14,058 nt of DNA from Verrucomicrobiaceae bacterium. Lineage in GTDB: Bacteria > Verrucomicrobiota > Verrucomicrobiae > Verrucomicrobiales > Akkermansiaceae. The notes under the pieces are model-generated. The model was given only the letters and a program-made list of their open reading frames with translations. It was not told the origin of the DNA and made no database searches. Made by a program: the position numbers and the translations under genes. Where the stretch lies: NCBI GenBank assembly GCA_947372405.1, contig CANBTO010000070.1, positions 1 to 14,058 of the forward strand, read 5' to 3'. Positions within the stretch are counted from its first letter, which is position 1. Each line of letters opens with the position of its first letter. Below, piece by piece: positions 1-7,241 of the stretch.

Positions 1-94
1 CCACGACCTCAAACTCACCGCCGACGAGCTGCCCGCCCCTCCACCACGTGGCGAACCCAAGCCTCCTCAAGGCCCGCCGCCCGAAGCCCGGTGA
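1..94 (+). CDS. C-terminal end of an unidentified protein (partial)
   Basis: Frame 2 is open from the left edge to a TGA at 92-94 and gives the last 30 residues of a protein. The tail is charged and then proline-rich: it begins HDLKLTADELPAPPP and ends PPQGPPPEAR. Third codon positions are mostly G or C, as in the clear genes of this window. Proline-rich tails are common at the C-termini of envelope or multidomain proteins, but too little is visible to name a family. The gene would converge on the small secreted protein at 135-578. The main doubt is that the other two plus-strand frames also stay open here, so the frame rests on composition and on where the stop falls. Confidence 0.42.
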   Translation, partial: HDLKLTADELPAPPPRGEPKPPQGPPPEAR

Positions 95-98
95 GTTT

Positions 99-119
99 TT
101 CCTGTTCGCCCGGCAGGAA
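99..119. other. Small inverted repeat between convergent genes
   Basis: TTCCTG (99-104) is the exact reverse complement of CAGGAA (114-119), with a 9-base loop. It lies in the 40 bases between two convergent stop codons, where a terminator would be expected. Neither strand has a T-run after the stem, so this is not a standard intrinsic terminator and may be chance. Confidence 0.2.
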
Positions 120-134
120 CCTGCAGCCTGTCAC

Positions 135-578
135 CTATCGTGGACCCGACTTTACGGGTGCGCTATCGACGCCCAACAGCGATGGCAGAACCAAAGTCAC
201 GGTATCCAGCGAATTCATCGTCGGATCCCCCATCTTGCAGTCAAGGTCGAGCCTCGCGTTCCTGATCATCTCAGGACTCGCGTCCACGTAGAACCGTTTC
301 ACACCATCGATTTCGATGATCCGGACGGGAACCCTCAGTGCCAATCGTCCGTCCTTGTCCGAGATCACGAACCACGCCTGGAGCAGGCGTTTGAACCGGG
401 CTTCGTTGGCAGGTATGTTGATCTCGATTTCAAGACACCCGCCCTTCGCCTCCGTCTTCTTGATCTCGAGCTTGGGACAAATCTTCGGCAAGGTTTTTTT
501 GGTGACCTCCTCGGCAGAGAGTGCGAGAGACAGGCAGGACGAGAGGATGGCGATCACGGCAATGGGACTGGTTTTCAT
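135..578 (-). CDS. Small secreted protein of unknown function
   Basis: This is a 147-residue protein that I do not recognise. It starts with an export signal: MKTSP, then a hydrophobic run to about residue 20, then SAEEV. LSSC at residues 12-15 fits a lipobox, so it could be a lipoprotein. Its hydrophobic core would be short for that, and signal peptidase I cleavage near residue 21 or 22 is equally possible. The mature part has alternating hydrophobic and charged residues that suggest a beta-rich fold, with cysteines at 34, 48 and 114. The reading frame opens 12 codons further upstream, but the ATG at 578 puts the signal peptide at the N-terminus. No Shine-Dalgarno sequence is visible. It is the only gene between the convergent partial gene and the sulfatase, and shares the sulfatase's strand across a 264-base gap. 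Confidence 0.72.
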   Translation of the reverse strand: MKTSPIAVIAILSSCLSLALSAEEVTKKTLPKICPKLEIKKTEAKGGCLEIEINIPANEARFKRLLQAWFVISDKDGRLALRVPVRIIEIDGVKRFYVDASPEMIRNARLDLDCKMGDPTMNSLDTVTLVLPSLLGVDSAPVKSGPR

Positions 579-791
579 GGCTTGTTTGTCAGCAGGGTGC
601 GGAAGCAATAGCATGCCCGTTGTTTCCTCGCTGTAAAAAGCATGTAAATTCGTGTCTTCCCCTGACGGAGCGTTTCGGTCCTCCGCACTGCGAGTGGGGA
701 GCTGATTCCTGGGGAGTCCGCGATGAACCGTCTTTCATTTGTCTAACATATCATTCGACGAACCGTCGTGTGGTTTTACGACAGGCCACAA

Positions 792-809
792 AGAAAACTG
801 CCGTTTTCT
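792..809. terminator. AT-rich hairpin after the sulfatase gene
   Basis: AGAAAAC (792-798) and GTTTTCT (803-809) are perfectly complementary around a TGCC loop, 33 bases past the sulfatase stop. The stem is weak because it is AT-rich, and no long T-run follows it on the minus strand. It could mark the 3' end of the sulfatase transcript. The rest of 579-842 holds no credible gene and presumably contains the promoter of the small secreted protein. Confidence 0.3.
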
Positions 810-842
810 GCTTCATGGACTATCCGGTGTTTGGATGGTCTG

Positions 843-2345
843 TTAGTGGGCGATGTCGGTTTCACCGACGCCTTCGTCGGTGATCGCGTGGCCGTCGCCA
901 TCGGCCATGGGCGGGCCCTTGCCGTCTTCCGAGGCCATGCGCGGCTTGCCGTGTGCGAGGCCGACGCCGCCGACGTAAACCAGCGCCAGGGGTTTGGCGG
1001 ATTCCTTGCCGAGCGCATTGAGGCGTTCCTGCATTGCGGCCACCGTTTCGGGATGTGCGGCGGCGAGGTTGTTCTTTTCGTAAGGGTCTTCTGCTAGATT
1101 GTAGAGGTCCACGCTGGTGGGAATCAGCGTGCGCCAGATGAGTTTCCAGTCGCCTTGGCGGACGGCGCCGCGGAATGGCTCGACGTTGTAGATCACTTCG
1201 GTTCGGGGCGAGGCTTTGCCTTCGGCGATGGTGTCCCAGACGTTGAGTCCATCGAGCGGTTTGCACATGGTGGTGGAGGCACCGGCGAGCGCGGCGAGCG
1301 TGGGATAGACGTCCACGGCGTGGATGATGCCGTCCACGGTTTCGGGTTTGATGTGGCCGGGCCAGTTGGCGCAGGCGGCCACTCGGCAGCCGCCTTCGAA
1401 GAGCGTGCCCTTGCCGTCGCGGTAGGGGCCGTTGTCGCAGGGGAGTTTGGTTTTCGAGAGGTCTGCCATCTGGCCGGCGAACATGGCGTTGGTGGTGCCG
1501 CCGTTGTCGCTGTGGAAAAGGATGAGGGTGTTTTCGCGCAGGCCTTTCTTGTCGAGTGCGGAGATGACCTTGCCAATCTCGTCATCGAGGCATGTCACCA
1601 TGCCGGCATAGGTGCGGCGTGTGGGGTCCGCGATGTTTGGATAGCGGTCCACGTATTCCTTCGGTGCCTGATAGGGGGTGTGCGGCGCGTTGAAGGTGAG
1701 ATAGAGGTAGAAGGGTTTTTGCGCGCTCTGGGAGTTGATGTATTTCACCGCATCGGCACCGATGAGCTGGGTGGTGTAGCCCTTTTCCTTGACGGGTTTG
1801 TTGTTGCGGAACCAGTCGAGCACACCGGCGTCGCTGTGGGTGTAATAGTCGAGTTCGCCGATCATCGCGCCGTATTGGTAATCGAAGCCGCGTTGTTTCG
1901 GCCAATACTTGATATCCGCGTGACCGAGATGCCATTTGCCGATGATGGCGGTGGTGTAGCCGGCCTCCTTGAGGCATTGCGGCATCAGAAACTCGCAGGT
2001 GTCCAGGCCGTAGCCGGCGGGGCCGGGGATGACGATCGTTTGAAGGCCGTAGCGGAAGGGATAGCGGCCGGTCATCAGTGCCGCTCGGGTGGGCGTGCAC
2101 ATCGGCTGGACATAGAACTGCGAGAACTTCGCGCCGCCGGATGCGAGCGCGTCGATGTGGGGGGTCTTGATGTCGGTGCAGCCGTTGAAGCCCACATCCT
2201 TCCATCCGAGGTCGTCGGAGACGATGTGGATGATGTTGGGTTGCTTGCCGGATCCAAACGCCGGTGGTGCGAGGATTGAGGCGAGCAAAGCGGTTAGTAT
2301 GAGCATCCCTTTCTTCTGGCCGGTGGTTTTAGACGTTTCAATCAT
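843..2345 (-). CDS. Secreted sulfatase (formylglycine-dependent, arylsulfatase type)
   Basis: This 500-residue enzyme hydrolyses a sulfate ester, probably on a sulfated polysaccharide or its fragments, outside the cytoplasm. The N-terminus has KK followed by LILTALLASILAPPAFGS, a clear signal peptide. The active-site signature CTPTR at residues 83-87 supplies the cysteine that becomes formylglycine. Metal-site residues are the DD pair at 44-45 and D280/N281 (HSDNGG). Other conserved family motifs are KWHLGH (137-142), APHTPY (H222) and the lysine of GKGTLFEGG (K311). Length and motif order match an intact family S1 sulfatase. The frame is open 44 codons further upstream, but those residues do not resemble a signal peptide, so I start at 2345. 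A later ATG at 2306 is an alternative. Conversion of the cysteine needs a formylglycine-generating enzyme, and none is in this window. The exact substrate cannot be read from the sequence. Confidence 0.93.
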   Translation of the reverse strand: MIETSKTTGQKKGMLILTALLASILAPPAFGSGKQPNIIHIVSDDLGWKDVGFNGCTDIKTPHIDALASGGAKFSQFYVQPMCTPTRAALMTGRYPFRYGLQTIVIPGPAGYGLDTCEFLMPQCLKEAGYTTAIIGKWHLGHADIKYWPKQRGFDYQYGAMIGELDYYTHSDAGVLDWFRNNKPVKEKGYTTQLIGADAVKYINSQSAQKPFYLYLTFNAPHTPYQAPKEYVDRYPNIADPTRRTYAGMVTCLDDEIGKVISALDKKGLRENTLILFHSDNGGTTNAMFAGQMADLSKTKLPCDNGPYRDGKGTLFEGGCRVAACANWPGHIKPETVDGIIHAVDVYPTLAALAGASTTMCKPLDGLNVWDTIAEGKASPRTEVIYNVEPFRGAVRQGDWKLIWRTLIPTSVDLYNLAEDPYEKNNLAAAHPETVAAMQERLNALGKESAKPLALVYVGGVGLAHGKPRMASEDGKGPPMADGDGHAITDEGVGETDIAH

Positions 2346-2476
2346 CGGCGGCGAGCCTATGGTGTCCGCGCATCCTGCCAAGAAATCTTTGAGCGGAGCC
2401 GCGCAAAAAGCCCGCCATCCATTCAAATTTGCCGCTGGCCTAGTCGGGCGGGATGTGGCCTGATCCGTTCTTTCCA

Positions 2477-3112
2477 ATGACCTACCGAACCCTGGTTTTC
2501 GATTTCGACGGCACGATCGCGGACACGCTCGGGGAGACCCGTCTCATCTTCAACCGGATCGCCCCGGACTATGGAATCCGGCAGGTGGAGGAAAACGAAC
2601 TGGACCATCTGCGCCACCTCTCGCTCAAACAGATCATCGACCACCTCGACATCCCGAAGCGGCGGGTGCCATCGATCATCGCGCGCGGCACCGGAATGAT
2701 GCGTGGAAACATCACCCGCCTGAAATTGATCGAGGGTATGGGCGAGGTGCTGGTGGAAATGCGCCGCCATGTGCAGAGATTCGGCATCCTGACTTCCAAC
2801 GCCACCGCCAACGTGGATCTTTTCCTCCGCACCCACGGCTTGCGGGAACAGTTCGATTTCATTTCATCCACCTCCAAGCTCACCGGAAAATCGAAACACC
2901 TGAAGGCGATCCGCAAGACTTTCTCGCTGCGCCCGGAGGAGCTTCTCTACGTGGGTGACGAACTTCGCGACGTGAAGGCCTCGCAGAAGGCGGGCGTCCC
3001 GGTCGCGGCGGTCACCTGGGGTTTCAATTCCCGGGAATCGCTCGCCGCGGAGTCACCGGATCACCTGTTTGACCGCCCGGCGGAGTTCCTGCGGCTGCTC
3101 GGAACTTGCTGA
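2477..3112 (+). CDS. HAD-superfamily phosphatase (phosphoglycolate phosphatase-like)
   Basis: This 211-residue cytoplasmic hydrolase should remove phosphate from a small metabolite. Motif I is DFDGT, with nucleophile D9 and acid/base D11. A helical cap follows at about residues 15-85. Motif II is LTSN (T106), the motif III lysine lies around K138-K143, and motif IV is GDELRD (D161, D165). Layout and length fit the HAD-IA group that includes Gph-type phosphoglycolate phosphatases, but the cap does not let me name the substrate. The frame is open eight codons upstream; the ATG at 2477 puts the first beta strand (TYRTLVFDFD) at the N-terminus, as is usual. The gene is divergent from the sulfatase, with 131 bases between the starts that must hold both promoters. 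No Shine-Dalgarno sequence is visible. Confidence 0.9.
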   Translation: MTYRTLVFDFDGTIADTLGETRLIFNRIAPDYGIRQVEENELDHLRHLSLKQIIDHLDIPKRRVPSIIARGTGMMRGNITRLKLIEGMGEVLVEMRRHVQRFGILTSNATANVDLFLRTHGLREQFDFISSTSKLTGKSKHLKAIRKTFSLRPEELLYVGDELRDVKASQKAGVPVAAVTWGFNSRESLAAESPDHLFDRPAEFLRLLGTC

Positions 3113-3188
3113 AACGCAGGCAGGAAATCCACGTTTCTTCGTCGGTGGCGGATTGACACCCATGGGCCCGGACGGGCAACCTCCGGCC

Positions 3189-4373
3189 ATGTCGGAGCAA
3201 AAACCGCCCAGTGAAAACCATCCAGCCGCCGAAGAGGTGCATGAGGATTCCGCCGTGGCGGTTTCCAAGACCCCATTGCCGCCCGCTATCGCACTTGCAT
3301 TCGTGATCATCGCGCTGCTGGGTGTGCTCATCGTCATGAACCTGCGGGGCGGCTCTGGCAGATCCTCCGCCGGCTCTGCGGAAATGACGGATCTCAAGGC
3401 GGAGGCGAGCGCCTTGCGCGACCAACTCAACCGCGAGCGAATGGCCATGGGGCTGCGCCCCATCGAGGGAAGCACCGAGTCCGTCGAAGATGTCGCCGGC
3501 CGATTGAAAAAAGACGCGGACACCATGGTGGCGCTTGCCGGCAGCCTGCAATCGATACTCACGGAAAAGGACGCCGAGCTTACCGCGAAAAGCTCGGAAC
3601 TCATCCGCTCCGAACAGCTCCGTCAAAGCCTCGCCGCCGAAAGCGCCCGGCTGCAATCGGAACTCCAACGCGCGCTGGTGAGCGGCTCCAGCGTGGACGG
3701 GCTCAAGCACGATCTGGACCTCATGAAGTCACAGCGCGACGCCCTCTCCACCGAGCTCGAAAAAGTGCGCGCCGACATGGCCGCAAACGCCGGAAAGAGC
3801 GCGTCAAAGGATGAACTCGCCGCACTTCAGCGCCGTCTTGAAGAAAGCCAGCGTGCCAAGGAGTTTTTCGAATCCAAGCTCAAGGCCATGGAAGGCGAGC
3901 TTGCCAACGCCAAGACCCAGCTTTTCGCACATTCCGAAAACGAACTGCTTCCTGCCGCCGTCGAGTTGTTCCGCAGCCTGCGGAAACTCGAAGGCAAGCC
4001 GGACTCGGAAATCTCCTCCGCATACTCCAGTCTGGGCGTGCAGCTCGGTGCCGAAGTTCTCATCACGCTGAACTTCGCCACCGGTTCCAGCGCTCTGGCT
4101 CCTCCCGATCAGGAAGCGATCCGCAACCTCGTTTCGGTGATTCCGGATGGCGACCTCGTACTGGCCATTGGCTATGCGTCGGAAACCGGCAACGTCGATA
4201 GCAACCGCACGCTCTCGTCCGATCGGGCCACGGCCGCCGCCGAGTTGTATTCGTCGGTCAAACGTCCCGGCCAGCCCGTGCAAGCCGTCTATCTCGGCCA
4301 GACGGACCGTTTCAGCAGCCGCATTCCCGAGAGAAACCAGATCGTCGAAATCTGGCGCATCCGCAAGAAGTGA
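3189..4373 (+). CDS. Membrane-anchored coiled-coil protein with OmpA-like domain
   Basis: This 394-residue envelope protein has a short polar cytoplasmic N-terminus (1-28), one membrane helix (about 31-52, ALAFVIIALLGVLIVMNL), a long alpha-helical coiled coil (about 66-270, rich in E, K, A, L) and a C-terminal OmpA/MotB-like domain (about 288-394). This layout suggests an inner-membrane protein that spans the periplasm and touches peptidoglycan or another envelope partner. The core motif is NRTLSSDRA (339-347), matching the family NxxLSxxRA with R346. The usual GHTD turn reads GYAS (328-331), so the aspartate that normally contacts diaminopimelate is serine here. The start at 3189 gives a normal single-pass protein. 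The ATG at 3162 (nine more residues) and the frame opening at 3069 (overlapping the HAD gene) are alternatives. It lies 76 bases after the HAD gene. Confidence 0.82.
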   Translation: MSEQKPPSENHPAAEEVHEDSAVAVSKTPLPPAIALAFVIIALLGVLIVMNLRGGSGRSSAGSAEMTDLKAEASALRDQLNRERMAMGLRPIEGSTESVEDVAGRLKKDADTMVALAGSLQSILTEKDAELTAKSSELIRSEQLRQSLAAESARLQSELQRALVSGSSVDGLKHDLDLMKSQRDALSTELEKVRADMAANAGKSASKDELAALQRRLEESQRAKEFFESKLKAMEGELANAKTQLFAHSENELLPAAVELFRSLRKLEGKPDSEISSAYSSLGVQLGAEVLITLNFATGSSALAPPDQEAIRNLVSVIPDGDLVLAIGYASETGNVDSNRTLSSDRATAAAELYSSVKRPGQPVQAVYLGQTDRFSSRIPERNQIVEIWRIRKK

Positions 4374-4378
4374 TACCA

Positions 4379-4470
4379 ACCACGGATTTCACAAATGAAC
4401 ACGAATGATTTCATATCCAGAATCCAGGCTGAGCCTACCGCCATTCGTGATGATTCGAGTGATTCGTGGT
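4379..4470. repeat. Imperfect 28-base inverted repeat (long hairpin)
   Basis: The arm at 4379-4406 (starting ACCACG, ending CACGAAT) and the arm at 4443-4470 (starting ATTCGTG, ending CGTGGT) pair at 21 of 28 positions without gaps. They enclose 36 bases, which contain a smaller AGGCT/AGCCT repeat. The element begins five bases after the stop of the OmpA-like gene, so it would form a large hairpin in that mRNA's 3' end. The sequence style (CCACGGATTTCAC and ATTCGTGG ends) reminds me of dispersed intergenic repeats in planctomycete and verrucomicrobial genomes, but one copy cannot prove it is dispersed. The other 105 bases up to the next gene contain only a possible promoter. Confidence 0.6.
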
Positions 4471-4510
4471 CAAAACCGCTCGGATTGAATCCAGAAAGAG
4501 ACAGGTTTTT

Positions 4511-4539
4511 TTGATCATTGGGTTTTCTGCTCTTAAATC
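4511..4539 (+). promoter_or_regulatory. Possible promoter of the methyltransferase gene
   Basis: TTGATC (4511-4516) and TAAATC (4534-4539) are 17 bases apart in an AT-rich stretch, 36 bases before the ATG at 4576. Each box only partly matches the sigma-70 consensus, so this is a weak guess based on spacing and position. Confidence 0.22.
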
Positions 4540-4575
4540 CACGCATTCCAACCCCAATCATTCCACGTAAGCGCC

Positions 4576-5418
4576 ATGCCGACTCCGCCACGCCGCCCGT
4601 TCCGGCAGCCGCATGGGCACAAGCCCGACCCTTCCGGATCTAACAAAGCTGCCGCAGGCGACCGCGGCTGGGATCCGGTGGCCGCATGGTATGACAAACT
4701 CGTCGGCGAGAGCGGCTCGGACTATCACCGCAACGTCATCCTCCCCGCGGCATTGCGGATCCTCGATGCCAAACCGGGCGAGTCAGTCATCGATGTCTGT
4801 TGCGGCCAGGGCGTGCTTGCTAAGCCGTTGTTGGAATCCGGCATCGGCAGGTTTACCGGCGTGGACGCAAGCCCGAGACTCGTCGAAGCGGCGAAATCAC
4901 GCCATGGCAAGGACCCGCGCGCCACCTTTGTGGTTGCCGATGTCTGCAAGCCCGCCGCATGGGCGGATGGCAGCCATGACGCCGCCACCTGCCTGATGGC
5001 CGTGCACGACGTGGCGGATGCGGTGGCGATGTTTTCCAACATCGCCCGCGCGCTGAAACCCGGCGGCCGCGCGGTCTTCGTCTTCATGCACCCGTGTTTC
5101 CGCATCCCGCGCAAGACCCACTGGGGCTGGGATGGCGACCAGAAAATCCAATACCGCCGCCTGGACAGCTATTCGACTCCGTTGGAAATCCCGATCACCA
5201 CCCATCCGGGCAAAGGGACCGACGAACACACGTCCTTCCGCCACCGCCCTCTGGCGGAACTGCTCACCTCCATGGGCAAGGGCGGCCTCGCCGTGGTGGC
5301 CTGCGAGGAACTCCACAGCCACCGCAGGTCACAGGGCAACGGCCCCTTCAGCAAGGCCGAACACAAGGCTGCCGAGGAGTTCCCGCTCTTCATCGCGCTC
5401 AAGGCTCTTAGGGTCTGA
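4576..5418 (+). CDS. SAM-dependent methyltransferase (class I)
   Basis: This 280-residue cytoplasmic enzyme should transfer a methyl group from S-adenosylmethionine to an acceptor that cannot be identified here. The N-terminal 30 residues are basic, proline-rich and probably flexible. The Rossmann core begins near residue 33 (WDPVAAWYD). Motif I is VIDVCCGQG (71-79), a variant of the usual DxGxGxG in which the first glycine is cysteine. D97 (GVDAS) is the expected ribose-binding acid, D122 (VADV) matches the adenine region, and LKPGGR (160-165) is the classic post-core motif. The 180-280 region, with many H, T and R residues, is probably where the acceptor binds. Overall it fits the broad Methyltransf_11/25 group. 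The TGA overlaps an ATG (ATGA at 5418) that opens the frame of the downstream beta-helix gene, suggesting cotranscription. Confidence 0.86.
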   Translation: MPTPPRRPFRQPHGHKPDPSGSNKAAAGDRGWDPVAAWYDKLVGESGSDYHRNVILPAALRILDAKPGESVIDVCCGQGVLAKPLLESGIGRFTGVDASPRLVEAAKSRHGKDPRATFVVADVCKPAAWADGSHDAATCLMAVHDVADAVAMFSNIARALKPGGRAVFVFMHPCFRIPRKTHWGWDGDQKIQYRRLDSYSTPLEIPITTHPGKGTDEHTSFRHRPLAELLTSMGKGGLAVVACEELHSHRRSQGNGPFSKAEHKAAEEFPLFIALKALRV

Positions 5419-5450
5419 TGTTCCGAAACTACCGGAGGTTTGCAGGCGTA

Positions 5451-5464
5451 TCGCTTCCAAGCGA
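5451..5464 (+). promoter_or_regulatory. Short hairpin just before the beta-helix start codon
   Basis: TCGCTT (5451-5456) and AAGCGA (5459-5464) are perfectly complementary and end four bases before the ATG at 5469. A GGAGG lies at 5434-5438, too far away for normal Shine-Dalgarno use unless this stem is folded. The alternative start at 5418 would place all of this inside the coding sequence, so the site is tentative. Confidence 0.2.
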
Positions 5465-5468
5465 AGCC

Positions 5469-7220
5469 ATGAACCACCGGAACACTTTTCAAAACACCGC
5501 GCTCGCACTTCTGTTTCTGGGGCAGGCGGTATCAGGCACGGGCAGGGATTTCCATGTATCTCCTGCAGGCGCGGACACCCATCCGGGAACGAAGGAAAAA
5601 CCTTTCGCCACACTCGCCCGCGCCCGCGACGCGGTTCGCGAGGTGATCGTCCCTGGCCTGCAAGAAAGCGTGACGGTCCATCTCGGCGGTGGAGTCTATG
5701 AACTGCCCGGGACACTCGCCTTTGGTCCTGAGGATTCCGGCGACGAGGCGCACGCGGTGAATTATGAAGCGGAAGAAGGGGAAAACGTCGTTGTCAGCGG
5801 TGGCAGCCGGATCACCGGTTGGAAAGAAGACGCAGGCGGGACCTGGAGCGCGACGGTTCCGGCCGCGAAGGATGGCGCGTGGGCTTTCCGGCAGCTTTTC
5901 GTCAACGGCCGCCGCGCCGTCCGGGCGCGCACGCCGAAAGCGGGCGACAAGCAACCGTGCTGGCAGATGAAGGGAGCCGCGCTGGAAAAGGATCTTTCGA
6001 AATACATCTATCAGTTCGCTCCCGGCCAGCTCGCGGATTGGAAGAACACCGGCGATGTCGAATGCGTGGTCTATGGCAACTGGGAGATCACCCGCAAGCT
6101 TTTCGAATCGGTGGATCCCGCAAGCGGCAGCGCGGTCATGGCACCTCCGCATGCCGCCGCGCACGACATGATCAAGCCCGCCCCCGGCCGCTTTTTCTAT
6201 CTGGAAAACGCGCTGGAGTTCCTCGATGAGCCCGGCGAATGGTATCTGGAACGGAAGCCGGGCGTGATCCATTACCGTCCGCTGCCCGGAGAAGACATGA
6301 GCAAGGCGGTCGTGATCGCTCCGCGCCTCAAACATCTCGTTGAAATCCATGGCAGAGCGGACAAGCCGGTCCGCAACCTCCATTTCAAAGGCATCTCGTT
6401 CGAGCATGCGGACTGGCAGCTTCCGGCCGTCGGCTACTGCGGCATCCAGGCCTGCCATTTCGCCCAACGGAAAGTCTGGAACGAAACCGGCTGGGGAATG
6501 ATCGACGCCGCCATCGTCTGGAGCCATGCCAGCCAATGCAGCCTTGAAGACGGCGCGCTGACCCGCCTCGGCGGCGGCGGCATCGAACTGGCCGACAGAT
6601 GCCAGGACTGCGTGATCCGTGGAAACGTCATCCGTGACGTGAGCGGCAACGGCGTGCAGATCAGCGGGCCGAACGAGGAAGGAAAAGTTCCCTTGGCCAG
6701 CAAGGTTTCCAACAACCACATCCATGACTGCGGAATCGACTACAGCGGCGCGGTCGGCATCTGGGTGGGCTTTGCGGGGGGCACCGTCGTTTCACACAAC
6801 CTCATCCACACACTCCCCTACTCCGGCATATCCGTCGGCTGGATGTGGAACCCGCAGCCAACCGCTTGCAAGGGCAATACCATCGAGTTCAACCACATCC
6901 ACGACGTGATGAACCGGCTGGGCGACGGCGGCGGGATTTACACGCTGGGTTTCCAGCCCGGCACCGTGCTGCGCTCCAATCTCATCCACGACGTGCGCCG
7001 TAGCGCGCTGGCACAGGCCGCGCCTAACAACGGCATGTTCATCGACGAGGGCAGCAAGGGTTTCCTGTTTGAAAACAACGTGATCTACAACACCAGCGCC
7101 ACGCCCGTGCGCTTCAACCAGTGCAAGGAGGATTGGCACACATGGAACGGCAACATCCTCGGCAAGGAGGCGCCCTGCCCGGGAGCCGGACTTGAAAAAC
7201 CGTGCGCCGCTGACAGGTGA
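5469..7220 (+). CDS. Secreted right-handed parallel beta-helix protein (GH141-like glycosidase)
   Basis: This is a 583-residue exported protein. It has a signal peptide (MNHRNTFQ, then ALALLFLGQAVSG, cleavage near residue 23-26), then the typical opening DFHVSPAGADTHPGT and KPFATLARARDAVREV (27-58) found in pectate-lyase-like proteins. A middle domain (about 100-295) precedes a parallel beta-helix (about 300-545) with recurring rungs such as NVIRDVSGNGVQISG, NHIHD, NLIHT, NHIHD, NLIHD and NNVIYN, plus a GDGGGIYTLG loop. This arrangement resembles glycoside hydrolase family 141 and related uncharacterised beta-helix proteins, so it probably cleaves a plant or algal polysaccharide. The catalytic residues cannot be assigned by eye. 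It looks complete. I start at 5469 because of the signal peptide. An ATG at 5418, overlapping the methyltransferase stop, would add 17 residues. Confidence 0.82.
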   Translation: MNHRNTFQNTALALLFLGQAVSGTGRDFHVSPAGADTHPGTKEKPFATLARARDAVREVIVPGLQESVTVHLGGGVYELPGTLAFGPEDSGDEAHAVNYEAEEGENVVVSGGSRITGWKEDAGGTWSATVPAAKDGAWAFRQLFVNGRRAVRARTPKAGDKQPCWQMKGAALEKDLSKYIYQFAPGQLADWKNTGDVECVVYGNWEITRKLFESVDPASGSAVMAPPHAAAHDMIKPAPGRFFYLENALEFLDEPGEWYLERKPGVIHYRPLPGEDMSKAVVIAPRLKHLVEIHGRADKPVRNLHFKGISFEHADWQLPAVGYCGIQACHFAQRKVWNETGWGMIDAAIVWSHASQCSLEDGALTRLGGGGIELADRCQDCVIRGNVIRDVSGNGVQISGPNEEGKVPLASKVSNNHIHDCGIDYSGAVGIWVGFAGGTVVSHNLIHTLPYSGISVGWMWNPQPTACKGNTIEFNHIHDVMNRLGDGGGIYTLGFQPGTVLRSNLIHDVRRSALAQAAPNNGMFIDEGSKGFLFENNVIYNTSATPVRFNQCKEDWHTWNGNILGKEAPCPGAGLEKPCAADR

Positions 7221-7241
7221 ATCACAGCCGGTAGGCGGCGC
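7204..7241. other. GC-rich inverted repeat over two convergent stop codons
   Basis: GCGCCGC (7204-7210) is the exact reverse complement of GCGGCGC (7235-7241). The 24-base loop contains the stop codons of both convergent genes, which are one base apart. It could help end or shield both transcripts, but it has no T-run, and in GC-rich DNA it may be chance. Confidence 0.28.

Noticed and set aside
48..611. Plus-strand open frame (187 codons) at the left end
   Set aside because: It is antisense to the small secreted protein, whose signal peptide and balanced composition make the minus strand the better reading.
1155..2279. Long plus-strand open frame (374 codons) opposite the sulfatase
   Set aside because: The opposite strand encodes an intact sulfatase with every family motif. 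The plus-strand product is a low-complexity run of G, V, A, D and H typical of antisense reading in GC-rich genes.
2411..2452. CCCGCC/GGCGGG inverted repeat in the sulfatase-HAD gap
   Set aside because: It is only six pairs of pure G/C over a 30-base loop, which is expected by chance in DNA of this composition.
5532..6725. Long minus-strand open frame (397 codons) opposite the beta-helix gene
   Set aside because: The plus strand carries the signal peptide and beta-helix rungs. The minus frame shows no domain or export signal.
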